Notes: a model not told the origin generated them from the letters alone. A stretch of 64,000 nucleotides of DNA from Dipetalonema caudispina (GCA_013365325.1 JABVXV010000234.1:1-64000), one strand, 5' to 3'. Counted from the first letter of the stretch, positions 25,101 to 37,820 are shown. Made by a program: numbers and translations.

Positions 25101-27506
25101 GTTACATGGAATAGTATAGTTTTCCAGTTGACTTGAAATAACTTACGTCTGATTATCCGCAACAAATTGCCTAGCAATCGCGTCGATCGTTGAATCCATA
25201 TCTTTATTGTCAGTAATTAACTGTTTCTGTGATGTATTTTCCACGTTTATATTCTTTTCCAAATTTGCATAATTCTTGCTATCATATGGATCTGTGCTGC
25301 TTTCAATTTGTGTAGTATTGTTGATTTTTGGCAAAACTACCAAAGCGGTATTTTCAAATTCCCCAACGGTAAGATTCGGATTTCCTGCCACGGTCAACAA
25401 ACATTTTTCTGGATGTGTCGCTGTCATGGTAGAAATAAAATCAAGATTTTCGGATTTTCGAATTACGGATAGTGATGGACTGTTATTGATCTGCAAGCGG
25501 CTTAATTTTTCATCTAATTTAATGATTAAAGCACGATTTTCTTCCGATAACGTACGATAAGATACATCATTTCGAGATTCGTTTATTTGCATTGAATTGC
25601 TGACGGGTAAATTTTTCTCTTTTTCAACGGGATAATGTGGAAATTGTTGCAACGTCGTGTTAGCAATAATAACAGTTCTTGGGGTTGACATATCATTCTC
25701 CGGTAAGCTCCTAATATTTATTCTTATATCATTCACTGATGTCGTAGGTTTCGGTAAGGATGACTGAATAATTTCATTAGTCTTCGAAAAGGTTGGCCGG
25801 ATGATTTCATTGGCTATCGTTTCATTAGTAGTTTCATTTGGAAATGAAAAAGTAACAGTATCATTTGCGGTGATAATATCCTTGCTATTTGTTGCACAAT
25901 GTTTGTTTGCAATGTTTCGGGAACTGATATCGTTTGATACAGAATTCGTTATAGCGAGCATTTCTGGTACTTTTTGGATCTCTTCTAAGGATTTTATATG
26001 AGGAGTACTAGTAATCAGGTTATTGTCGGAAAATTGTCGGTAATCGATAGTTACAGGAGAAAGTGTAATATTCAGTGCAGGGTTTAAAATTAACTTTTTA
26101 GGAGCAGTGGGAAGGAATTTTTGCTCCATATTTTCAGGATGTTCATCTGAATTAGATATTCTATTTTTGTTTGCTGTATCGGAAAAGCTACCACCTGATG
26201 AAATGTGAGTGTTTTTTTCAGCATTTTCTACAGTGGAAATTTTGCTACTATAAAGAGCACTATCAGCCAAAGAAGAAATAGTATCCATTGCAGGAAATAT
26301 GGTAACTTTTTGAAGAGCAGTAGACTTCTGTTTCGAATAATCATGAATTAACTGATCAGGTGGATCCAATTGTTTCGGTATGTTACACGAAGAGTTTCTT
26401 TTCACGGTAAATGTTTTATATATCGTGTTATTACTATGAATTCGGTGATCAGGCATATCCAATTGTTCCAGTTTATTGAGCGAAATATTTCTTTTCATGG
26501 CAGATGTTTTGTTTATGGTATTATTATCATGAATTACCTGATCAGGTGCATCCAATTGTTCCGGCATGTTACACGAAGCATTTCTTCTCACGGTAAATGT
26601 TTTATTTATCGTGTTATTACTGTGAATTCGGTGATCAGGCATATCCAATTGTTCCAGTTTATTGAGCGAAATATTTCTTTTCACGGCGGATGTTTTGTTT
26701 ATGGTGTTATTGTCGTGAATTACCTGATCAGGTGCATCCAATTGTTCCGGTATGTTACACAAAGAATTTCTTCTCACGGTAAATGTTTTATTTACAACAT
26801 CGTCGCATGTTGTAGCCAATGGTTGGAAGGTATCAAGCAAAGATTCCTGTTCATGATAACATTTTGCTGATGAGAGAATCTTAGAAATTGCAGTAGAATT
26901 GCTTTTGTTCAATTTCATAGTTGAAGAAGAAACGATAACATCCTGAAAAATATTATGCAAAATTGGTACTTCTGAAGACTGTTGTATGGGTGTTGTATCA
27001 TCGGCATTTCGTCTTGAAAGTCGATTATCAGCTCCAGTTTTAGGATTCCAATTGTAAATTTTGCATATCTCTAAGACAGCTTGTCGTGCAACTTCTTCAA
27101 TTGGTACATAAATTGGCTGAAAAATATTGTCATTGATTTTTTTTTTCCTTTTTTTTTCCAATTGAAATATAAATTTTTCTTTTACATTTATTTGATAAAC
27201 ATATTCAAAATACTATGATGTAATTTTCAAAATAGCAAAAAAATGCAACTTGAAGATTATTTTGAGTTAGAATCTGTCTGATAATTGTATTACTTATACA
27301 TATTACTTTTTCAATTTAATTCTACAAACATTTATTTTCTTTTTAGAAAAAATTAAATTTAAAATAATCCAAAATACAACATAAGAAATTGAATCATCCA
27401 AATCATTTGATGAATTAATGCCAAATAATCGTTCATTAGCCCATTCTTCAGCTGCATGTAAAAGACTTGACATATCATCGCTAATATTCTTTCCATCTTC
27501 ACCCAT
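22175..27506 (-). CDS. ~967-residue disordered protein with five 31-residue repeats, unknown
   Basis: I do not recognise this family. Exons: 27506-27378, 27116-25147, 24699-24571, 24240-24149, 23929-23748, 23293-23134, 22505-22430 and 22340-22175, with all phases consistent. The N-terminal 100 residues look folded (AAEEWANERLFGI, then VPIEEVARQAVLEICKIYNW). The large exon encodes Ser/Thr/Asn-rich sequence with five 31-residue repeats in the order A-B-A-B-A. Each repeat begins NKT and holds a basic R/K-R-N-(I)S site like those phosphorylated by basophilic kinases. The C-terminal 250 residues are basic with SP/TP sites (SSPVRRKSLPTPR, ALSPISEM) and a charged helix (RASRLKAEYLAKERAKKA). A scaffold or cytoskeleton/kinetochore-associated role would fit but is speculation. 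The ATG directly follows a TTTTTAG acceptor, so the first exon may be trans-spliced or an upstream exon may exist. Confidence 0.75.
26328..26792 (-). repeat. in-frame coding tandem repeat, 5 x 93 bp (ABABA)
   Basis: Five units of exactly 93 bp encode 31 residues each. Type A reads NKTFTVRRN...PEQLDAPDQVIHDN and type B reads NKTSAVKRN...LEQLDMPDHRIHSN. A units resemble other A units more than B units, so the array looks like duplication of a 62-residue dimer. No frame-breaking indels are present. Confidence 0.9.
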
Positions 27507-27792
27507 CTAAAAATATTTTTTAATTCAATTATTTGAATTTCATCAAGTTTATATTTAATTTTAATATTTTCAAACTTAAATTTAGTTTTTTTTTTTTCTT
27601 TTCTTACAAATTAAATTTATTTCTACACAAATATACTTTATAGAATTTATTAATTTTTACATATTTAAGAAAAAATTAACAAACGAAAGCTTCTAAACTA
27701 TTGGTTAAAAGAAAAATTTTTAAATATTAAAGTTAAATAAATATAATGAAATTTAAGCAACTGACTAGAAATTATAATAATTGTAACGGTTT

Positions 27793-27945
27793 TAATAATG
27801 TTTCAGTAATAGTGATAATGATAATCATGATAACAATTAATAATGATAATAGTAAAAATTAGACAGTCTTACTAATGTTTCAGTAATAGTGATAATGATA
27901 ATCATGATAACAATTAATAGTGGTAATAATTAAAATTAGAAAATA
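27793..27945. repeat. two tandem copies of ~77 bp
   Basis: Both copies begin GTTTCAGTAATAGTGATAAT and continue GATAATCATGATAACAATTAAT with a few substitutions near their ends. This is a recent direct duplication in non-coding DNA. Confidence 0.8.
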
Positions 27946-28454
27946 ATCAAAAAAAAAAAAAAAAGAAAGAAATGAATTTATCAGAGTAAGTAAAGTATTA
28001 GCAAAATTTGCTGGAATATTATTGATTACATTGATTAACATATACATTACTTGTAAGCTAAATTAATAAAACCATACATTTTCGATCGTTCTGAAAAAAA
28101 AAAAAAAAATGATTAATTTTTACAAAATTCCAATTTTTATCTTAGCATAAAAAATAATTAGCATATTTAGCATATTCAATATGCATATAATTCATATCAA
28201 ATGCTAATGCTATACTTATTAATTATGCATGCAGCATGCATTACTATAATTACAAAGTATACGTTACTTTCCCAATGTGACGTTTTTTCTTCCCCCTCCC
28301 TCCCCCCCCATCATTTTTTTAAATTAAATTTTATATGCAAATAATATTCATCAATTATGATGTTGGAAAGTGCTGTAACAATTACTCAAGATCTCATACC
28401 GAAAACCGGTTTCCGGTTAAAAGTTATTCTTCAATTTCTCCGAGTTGAAATTTT

Positions 28455-28548
28455 TTCCGTTTTCGGGATTTAATGTTACGGGATTCTTCCGTCTTCGGAA
28501 TTTGATGTTATGGAATTCTTTCGTTTTCGGGATTTAATGTTACGGAAT
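28455..28548. repeat. three copies of a ~36-bp repeat
   Basis: Units of the form TTTTCGGGATTTAATGTTACG plus GGATTCTTCCG recur three times, the middle copy changed to CTTCGGAATTTGATGTTATGG. It is GC-richer than the surroundings and non-coding. Confidence 0.7.
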
Positions 28549-29078
28549 GAGATGTTGTAAAATGATGTGGTATGAGATTTTTATGTTACTCGAAGAATGG
28601 CTTTTTTTTTAACTGAAGATCGGATAAGTTAGAAAATGATGAGTAATGGAGGGAAAAATTGAAGATAGAAAATAGAAATATTTTTATTATTCCCAGAAAT
28701 GACAACAAAGATTGTTTATAAATATCATTCGAAGAGATAACAAAAGATTAATTATTGATAAGGAATTATGCGATATATCAGTGATAGAAAATAGATGAGG
28801 AAGAGGAAAAATGATAAACATAATGATATAATGATTGATAGAATGATGATTTATGTTTTGTTATTCATGTTGTTAGCGATAATGATAAAAAGTGTAAAAT
28901 TGTACAAATATTGATGATTATAGAAAAAAAGAAAAGAAAAAAAGGAAAGAATTTTAGTTTTAAATTTTTAAAATTTCATATCTAAAGAAAATTATAATTT
29001 ATATCATTAAAAGATTTATTCAAATTTCATTTTTTTTTATTTCAGAATAATTTGCATTATCATTTGACATATTATAAT

Positions 29079-29291
29079 ATGACGGAAATACCATCAAATA
29101 CTGCTAATCATCAACGCCTTACAGAAATGTTTGTACATTTAACACCACTTGGTGCTCGAATACCATACAGGTAAGCTGAGTATTTTTGTCAAAAGTTTAG
29201 TGAATAAATGTTTATTTCGAAAATATTTCATGTTGAAAAAAATTGCTGTCGTATTATTTTTACTCTTATTGTTACGATTGATTTATTTCAT

Positions 29292-29323
<32 letters not shown>

Positions 29324-31755
29324 TTTTAAAATATCCAATTTATCAAAAACATATCATTACATATCCCATAAAATACAGTTTATTTCGTTTCATGCTTTTT
29401 TGTTTTTTTTTCTTCTCTACATGTTTCTTTCAGTATTTCCATTGATAACCAACAAAATATCTGGGTAGCAGCCAAGGGAGGATTGTTTAAAATGAATCGA
29501 TTTGGCGAACTACTTTTTCAGGAGAAAAATAATTTAACAAAAAAAGCTGAACCATTTTGTCAAGTATCACTTTGTGAAAATAGGGTAAGAATTACTTCTT
29601 CAGTAAATATTATTCTCTAATGTTTGCCATATTAAGATCATTCTTTTATGACTCACAGCGATAGTGTTTTGTACCGTCGGATAGAATCCCTCCGTGATAT
29701 GCAGTCATATGAACAAAAGCTTTAGACGTTACTTACGTCAAAAGCATTCTTGATTATCTCTCTTTTTTTCAGATAATTTATGCTTATTCGGAATGTTTGT
29801 CAGGTTTAACGTTGCTCAAAATAATGACAATGGACGGAGAAATGATTAGTGAACAATTTATTGACGGCAAAATACAAAGTTTAAGCGTTAATGATAGTGG
29901 TGAAATGTTTTTGACAAAACGAGTAAAAGGCGAGGATTCCATTGTCTATAGGTGTGTTACAAAACAGTGAATATCCGTCATTTCAGTGCAAAGCTTCTTT
30001 TTAAAAAAAAAATTTGAAAATTTTTAATTGTATTTAATTGCTTATGATTCACCTTTTATAGTTCGGATCTCTGCTGTCCAAGTTGTTGGACGGAAGTGAT
30101 CTGCGAAGATGAATATGTTTTCCAAACAGTATGTGCCCTATCCAGCGATCTACTAGTGGTCTCGACGTGCACTTCACCCGTCAATATGTATTCTAGGTTA
30201 CTTGTACTAACATGTAATTTAATCATTTTGTATTTAACACAGATTTGCATTAACTTTTTATCATGAGGTGAATATTTGGACAAGTTTGTACCAACTCCGA
30301 AATTAGGTGAAGAAATTAGATCAACGATTAGATCAAGCAGATTTCATGTCAACCACAATCATTTCTCTTCATTTTTCCATTGCCTTATAGAATCGGTGAC
30401 TTATTCAACAGAATAAAGATCTGTTTATATCTTTTTTTTTTGGTAGACTTGCATTAATTACTTTAATTTAAAGAATTTCTAGATATGGTGATAATCAAGA
30501 TTTTATCGCAGTTTAAAATGTGGTGGTTGACTGGTGAAAATTTGTAATTGACATAGTGGTTGAATAATGAAGTCTTCTAGTTAATATAACCTTAATTCGT
30601 TATACGTTTTACAGGCAGTTTCTTCGACTGATCAGTGTAACAGAAGGAAAAGTGATCAAAAGTTTTAGTAAGGAAGGAAAAGAAGATGGGCAGATTTTTT
30701 TTCCTCTCTCAATACAGAAGTTAGTTTAGCTTTTTTTTAAACACTTTGTTATCATGGATTCCTTTTCATAGTGATAACCTATTTCCCGTCTTTATGGATG
30801 CTACAAATATCTCAAAAAATATTTATCAGTGTATTGAAATGCTAACTTAACATTTCAGACTATTCCATATCACTGCTTATCAAAGGGTAATCGGCGACAG
30901 TTGGTTTAGGAAACGCATTTTTTTTAAAGCATAGGTTGCAGACGTTAAATGGAACTTCACTTTTTTAAATTCGGTTTATTTTTCCATGCAAGATGCAATT
31001 CACTTGAATTCTTTGCCACTTTACCACTCTTCATTCTACACTACATAATAGCATGCATTCCACTTTTTATTCGTATAGAGAAAAGAGAAATAATTCTCCA
31101 GATGCAAACAAAAATAGGGATTCAGAGAGCTCCTGATTTTGAAATGCCGACTTTATAACACCGTAATATTCCCACTGCTTGAATACTGTTAACAAACCAC
31201 GAGTGATTGTTATACTATTGATATAGCAAATATATACATATAAATTATTTTCATTTTCATTGTTAGCAGCTTTACTGGTTTTATTAGTTGTTATTTCCGA
31301 CTTGAATACCGTTGTATAATACCGTCGTTCCAGATACGGCAATGACATTCTTGTTTTGGATAAAACAGGTCGGATCCAACAGTTCACTCAAGATGGAGAG
31401 TTTGTTCGAATAGCTGCAAAGATTGATGCATATTTAGGCAACGCTTTCGTTGTTGATGACAACATGGCTCTTATAGCTTGCTCAGGGATTGTGCTTGATA
31501 AAGTATATTCATTTAAAAGTTTAGTAGATCTTTTAGATATTGTAAAATTGCCTTTATTTGTTCATTGTGTACGTAGGCGAAATACTTACCTGTCAATTAC
31601 ATTCTTTACCAGTTCATTACTGTTTTTCTTTCGGCATTATTTAGTGGTTTTACTTGCAGGATAACAAAACAATTTGCGATGATTGGTTGGAAAAAGTCCC
31701 ACTGGATGGTAGTAAATGGCTACCTGATCCAGATTTTGTTTGTAAAAAAGAGTAA
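29079..31755 (+). CDS. NHL-repeat-like beta-propeller protein, 308 residues
   Basis: Exons 29079-29170, 29434-29584, 29773-29951, 30062-30196, 30615-30719, 31334-31502 and 31660-31755 join in frame, ending TAA. The product shows blade-like repeats: NIWVAAKGGLFKMNRFGE, then a unit with a Ser-Val-Asn-Asp turn (SLSVNDSGEMFLTKR), then the NHL-type KSFSKEGKEDGQIFFP, followed by DILVLDKTGRIQQFTQDGEF. Family knowledge: such repeats form beta-propellers for protein or RNA binding. There is no RING, B-box or coiled coil, unlike TRIM-NHL proteins, and no signal peptide, so it is probably a cytosolic adaptor. The repeats are degenerate, so WD40-like or SMP-30-like propellers remain possible. An acceptor (TTTCAG) 34 bases before the ATG may be an SL site. 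It is the divergent neighbour of the 967-residue gene. Confidence 0.75.
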
Positions 31756-32979
31756 AGTATTATCCGTCACTCTCAAGTAAGTTGTAGAAATAGTGAAAAT
31801 TAGCTCCGTCGATATCAGTTACTTTTCATATACTTTTTTTTTAATCAACAGGATAATGTTTTTTTTAATGTACTCATCAACATAAGATTCCATGATAAGA
31901 TTTAATATGATTTCGAATTCCTTGCTGAACAGTTTACGTTTATGAGTTTAGTTGATCTTAGTTCGTGTAAAATTAAGTGTAGAAGATGGTTATCTGTTAT
32001 TCTCGCTTTATGCCTATGCGTACTTATTTGTTTGTTTATTTATCACGACAGATTAAAAACCTCTCCTTTGCTTTATAACTGCAATTATAAGGTTCTAAAG
32101 TACGAAACAATTTATAAGTTCAGGAACTCTTCGCTTACAAGAATTTTAAATTTTTTTATCCGTTTTGAAAAAATCATACGATTATACACTGTGATTCTCT
32201 CATTCTTTATTTTTTTCCTTGAGATCATACTCATAACCGATAATGATTAATCAATAGTAAGCAGTAAATTTATGTCTTATGTTCACCTATCAGCTTGAAT
32301 TCCATTTTCAGTGTGTCTTTATTTTGCTGGATTTCCCTTGTGATCAATCCATTATCATTCGTGTTTTAAATGTTTGTACAGTTCTCATGCAATTTTTGCA
32401 CCCATATATAAATAGCTACATTTCCATTGTCCTGTGATTTCTCGTACCTTGTGAATTGATTACGTGTTTTATGTAGGTTTTGAGTCAGCTTTTCTTCGTA
32501 AATCTGTAGAATTAACTAATAAAGGGTGAGAAGAGTTCACTTTAAACTGTGTTAAAAGAGGTGGTACTTGATTGTCTAAATGTCATTCGAGTAAATCACT
32601 CTCTCACATTCTGAATCTGAGATTCATTATGATCACCATGTTGTGTTGGTTTGATATAACTTCGCTCGTTTCAATTTTACTTTGAAATTTTGTTAACGTA
32701 AATTGTATCATAATTAAATTGACATCATTTTACTACGAATACTTCAGAATACAATCCATTTATAGACTTTAACTTCAGTGAAATAAAAAATAAAAAAAAT
32801 CACGAAGCAATGCTCCCATCATGGCATTATTTTTTAAAAAAAAGATGATCACTTTCTCTTGCTCATCGATAAAATCATTCTTTTCTTTTTCCCGCTTGGT
32901 CTCTTTTACATCATTTTACTTCTTCTATTTGCTCATTGTTGTTATTCGTCGAATTCGTCATCCTTCCTTTTGTCCATCG
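31756..32979. other. convergent intergenic interval
   Basis: This lies between the 3' ends of the NHL-like gene (+) and the cystine-knot gene (-). A hydrophobic 102-codon stretch at 31942-32250 (+) has no splice context and no recognisable domain. I treat it as non-coding. Confidence 0.5.
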
Positions 32980-35900
32980 TCATGGTTTCACAGCACTTAG
33001 TAGTAGTGATTCCGTATCGAGTTGACATTCACAGGATGTTGGAACTTGAATGTATTCATAATTCCATTCTTGACATTCTTCACTTCCTTTATTACGTAAC
33101 ACTTTAAACGTAAGCGTACGCATATAACATGAACCATGAGCTAAATTACTATTAAAATTAGTATAATTTAGTTAAAATTGACATTTTTATAAATGATTTT
33201 TGAATATATTTCAGGTGACAAAAAAAAAAAAAATCCAAAAATAAAGCGATGAAATATTACAAGCCAATACTAACCAATTCCATGCATTTAACGATAAATT
33301 TTGAACTCTTGAATAGCTCTCTTTCGTAGGCATGTATTAAATGTTCAAATGTAAAGAATAATCGAAGTAATGTAGGATAAATCCTTGAGATATGTAAAAT
33401 TTACCAAGAAAATTATAAATTTTTCTCAAATTGTAGGCTTATTTTGATTTGTATTTGAATCATACCTTGTGTTGAAATTTTGTCGAAAATACATCCAGAT
33501 GTTTGAGTTCCACTTTCACATCTTATCGCATTGATAAATCGTGGGAAGCACAATTTGTCAAGCACATATACGCCATGGCAGGATGTACATAATTTGCTAT
33601 GTTCCTCAAATTCTTCTGCACCTTGCGGGACACATTTTCCGACTGGTACGAACATTTCTAAATAATTATCACTCATCAGTTATTTGTTCTTCTATATTAT
33701 GCCATAGCGGAGAGAGTTGTAGTAAGAAGTTATTTATCAAATAGTCTAACTTCGAATTTCCAGAATTACTGTTCACATAGTTTTTGGAAATAAATTGCAA
33801 CTTTAAATTGGTAAAATAAGAGTATAGTAAGTTAGGTTAATGGTTCATTTAAAATGAGGAAAATTTCTATTTTCAAAATTGACGGTAAAAAAATTAAGTA
33901 TTTTGATAGAACAAAATCAGTCGGAAAACAGAAAATGATTATTTAAAGCAGGTATGTTCGATTGAAAATTTCCAATTTTCTTTTTTCTCTTTCGTTTTTA
34001 GTCTTTTCTCTTTATTCATATATGATTACCTCTAATTTTTCGCCTATATATCAGTGTAGAAATAAGATTATTAATTAAATCACAATATAAGTAAGAATGG
34101 AATTCTTATATTCTGAATGTATATAAACAATTACATAATACTTAAAAAAAATTGAAATAATCGAATGATGGAATGAATTTATATCTTTCGATTATAGTCA
34201 TCCAATACTTTTTTTTTTCGTAATCAATGTTCTTTTCGTTGTATGCAAAATAATGCAAATATTTCGAATGATAGAGAATCCTAAGTTAATTAGAAGGAAA
34301 TTTCTCTTCTCCTCCATCTAATTTTAAAATTTGAATATTTTTATTCAATTAAATGCTTACCTAATTGGCAATTAGTTAATGATTGTTTCGTTGAATTAGC
34401 ATTGCTAATATGTGATTCAGCATCATCCAAATATGGTACATTAAGTAAAAGTGTATTATTTTTCTCCTTTCCAATTATTTCATCCAATTCTCGAATGATA
34501 TTTTGACATAAATCATTACATATAAATGATACGTTGATATCCTGAAATTGTTTACTTGAATATCATTTTCATAATTACAATTCTAATAACTAAAATAATA
34601 TGATCAAAAATACCCATCTATAACTAATTGAATAGAAAATAAGCAGGCAAAAATGCTTCAATGAAATTATATTTGAAACATAAATACAATATTTATTAAG
34701 CAATATTTGCTTGCTTAATTTAAAATAATATTTCAAGTATTTTATTCCTAAATTTTTTTTCCCATATTACTGTGTCTTTTTCTAAAAATTTTGCAAATAG
34801 TTAATATTGTATTGCCTTAGAGAAAGAGAAAATGAAAGAGAGAAAGAAAAATGAAGAGAAAGAGGAGAAAAAATTGAATGTGAATAGTTGAAATTAGTAA
34901 GAGTCAATCTTTCAACAAAATACATACAAGTTATAGTATCACCAATTAAGTTAATTAATGAGACTAACTTCAATATTAGATCGTAAACTATCATCGTGGG
35001 GTAAATCGAAATAATCATATTTAGTTTTGAAATAATTTTCATATGAGCGAGCAAAATTACGGCCTGCTTCTTCTGGATTATTCGCCATAAACCATTGATT
35101 AAGCATTCCTGATCGTTCCAATAATTGATAAAGATATTTTTCACCATATCGTATGCATCGTTTCGTACTCTTTAATGATCGTCTGAAGAAGGATTAAAAG
35201 GTAGCAGCAATTTCATCTATTGAAATTGATCATTTATCATTGAACATTTACGTTTATACTTTCATTTTAACTCATAACTTTTTGATTCATTTGCATTTTA
35301 TATTCAAAATTATTCATTTCATCCTTTTTTTTTTCTCTCTCTCTCTTGCAATTATTTGCATACTTTTAATTTTGATAAAAATACATTTAAATTTTAACAC
35401 TTTACATGAATAATAAATTATCTTTGACTTCCTTAATTTTGTATAATTTTCAACTAACGGAGTAATGAATTGCTCATAGCGTTGATCATCGTTGCCAGCT
35501 TCCTTGAAATAAATCATCAATTGAATTGATGCAATTCAATATTTCAAGAAAAAAAAAGGAAAAAAAATTTCATTTTTCTTCAAATTTAAAAAAGAAAACA
35601 TCATCGTATAAATGATCCAAAGATATGATTTATTCTTACAGAGGAAGAGTTTATCAATTTGTATATCAATTCATATTAGTAAATTATTTGAGATAGTTGT
35701 TACTATTTCATTATGAATATAGAAAAAATGCATGAGCTTTGTATAAATTCGAAAATTTAGGCTCATTATTTTCAAATGATTTATAGCCTAAAATAAATTT
35801 AACCTAAAAAAGAAAATAAGCATCATATCAACATTTATGCTAATAATAACAAGGAATATAATACTTGTTTAGTTTTTTTGGATGCAATTTCGTCATTGTT

Positions 35901-36808
35901 TGTTAAAATTCCTCGAAATCTTTCATGTGTAAGATTTGCCGATAATTGTCCTGCAAAAAAAAAAAAACACTCATTTAATATCTGTAGATGAGTTATATTT
36001 CTTGTCGAAATGTTTAATAATTTAAAAAAAGAAAGAAAAATTTTAAACAATTAGTAAACAGGTATGAATTAGTTTTGAAAATAAAACAATTTCGGCAAAT
36101 TTCACAAATAATTATATGCAAATATTATTTGAAAATTTTCAAACTTTTGTTTTATGTTATTCATAAACTTTGTATGTTTTTTTAAGTCCTACAAAAGATA
36201 GTTAGTGTTTCAAGTTAATATGTCCACAAATGTTACAAACGATTAACGAGCTAATAATTGAATTATCTTAACTAATTTATGCAAATAATTTCAGGTTTGA
36301 TTTTAACATTTTAGAATTAAAATATATAGATATGTAAATTTTACTTTCATTTTTTGATTGACTGTCGAAATACAAATTCGTATTCTCGTGATGTAACCAT
36401 GATGATGAGAAAGAAGACGAATTGATGACATTCTGATTGAAATTCGATAAAATTATTAGAAACCAAAATAACAGCTGTAAATATTAATAATTTTAATTCC
36501 AGTTACTAATACCTTTTTTTTTTTTTTCTTTCCCCATTCCTATAATATTTTACTGATAATGACTATTGTTAAATAATAGTAGTAATCTATTAACAATAAT
36601 TTCGTAAACAAATATTATTTATTTCACTTATATTTTCATTTCAATTTTCTCTACATCAAAAAGAGTCGATGACATTTTGTAAATTTCAAATTTAAAAACT
36701 ATCTAATACTTTTATTTCTAACTAATTATTTTCAAAATAAAACAAACTATCAAGATAATTTTTAATTACATTTTGTGGGGTTGTTGTTGTTGTAGATAGT
36801 AGAACCAT
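32980..36808 (-). CDS. secreted cystine-knot protein, PTTH/Trunk/Noggin-like, 358 residues
   Basis: Eight exons join with perfect phase: 36808-36770, 36474-36345, 35950-35865, 35502-35429, 35182-34969, 34541-34361, 33657-33466 and 33140-32980. Residues 14-25 (LLFWFLIILSNF) form a signal-peptide core. Basic sites RKR (109-111) and KR (117-118) could be propeptide cleavage points. The C-terminal domain (about 250-344) has ten Cys: 250, 265, 268, 278, 288, 297, 310, 328, 342 and 344. It shows CFPRFINAIRC, then TLTFKVLR, then YEYIQVPTSCEC. PTTH and Trunk have VPRFI...C before a strand and end in a Cys-x-Cys. Noggin has WPRYV...C and ends likewise. So I infer an extracellular dimeric growth-factor-like ligand or antagonist. 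The receptor and true subfamily cannot be decided here. The first exon (13 codons, Thr-rich) and the GTCAAA donor at 35428 are the least certain parts. Confidence 0.78.
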
Positions 36809-37781
36809 TGTTGTTTGTATCGTCCAATTTTCAAATCTCCAATTTGACTAGTTATGAAGTGTAGTATTATTTGTAATAATACTAGTAGGAATAGTAATAT
36901 GAGCGAGAAAAAAAAAAGCAATCATTTAAAGTTTCGTTTCTTTTTTTTTCTTTTTTTTTTTAAAAGAAGGAAGAAAAGAGAGAAAGATAGACAAAGAGAA
37001 AAATAATATTATCTATCAAAGAAATATATAAAAGTGAAACGATAAAAACGGATTTGTTTAATTGTTTGATAATAATGAATAATATAATAATGTTTAAAAA
37101 AAAGACAACACGAATGAATGCTAATTAAAATAATGTCAAAATAGATGAAAGTAGACGATATATATATAGATGACAAAAATTTTTTTTTTCAAGTTCATTT
37201 TTTTAAAATCTTTTTTTTTTTTTTTTTGAAATAGGTAACAAGCAATGTCTAAATAATCATTGAGAGAGAATTTTCGAGGAGAGAGAGAAATTGTAAGTGT
37301 GCATATTTATCGGATATAGGATACTCGATAAAACTAGATTTACTTATTGTTTTGTTTGAATCAATCAATTCAATCTTTTATTTCGTCGCCTTTTTCTTCT
37401 TCTCTTTCTTTCTTTCTTTACATTTCATCTTGACCAGTGGGAAAATTGACAATATTCATTTTCAAAATTTCCAGTTTTTACTATTTTAATATTACATTTT
37501 CTACATTTCATATTTGCATTTCTCTCATATTATGTACACAAATGCTTCATCATTTTATTGCTATACTAAAGAATAAAAGTAACAGTAAAGTAGAAGTAGT
37601 AGTAGTCATTGTCGGAACTAGTTGTTGTGTCATTTCTGTCAAATGAAAAGCTTGTTAAGAAAGGAAGATAAGAAGGAGGAATAAGAGAAGAAAGAAGAGG
37701 AAGAGAAGGATGAGGAGAAAATTAGTAAAATTATAGAAATACGTATATTTTTTAAAAGTATAGAAAATTAAACTATAGAAA

Positions 37782-37820
<39 letters not shown>

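Larger units (their letters stand above)
27507..29078. other. divergent intergenic region with local duplications
   Basis: This separates the 967-residue gene (-) from the NHL-like gene (+), so both promoters should be here. It holds two local repeats (listed separately), a C-rich run near 28291-28309 and poly-A tracts. No TATA box or other motif can be assigned with confidence. Confidence 0.5.

Noticed and set aside
26370..26870. 166-codon + strand ORF
   Set aside because: Exact antisense of the 93-bp coding repeat. Its apparent repeats follow from the real minus-strand protein.
29149..29468. Overlapping Phe-rich + ORFs
   Set aside because: They cross a poly-T run inside the first intron of the NHL-like gene.
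31942..32250. 102-codon hydrophobic + ORF
   Set aside because: No splice context, low-complexity hydrophobic composition, in a convergent 3' region.
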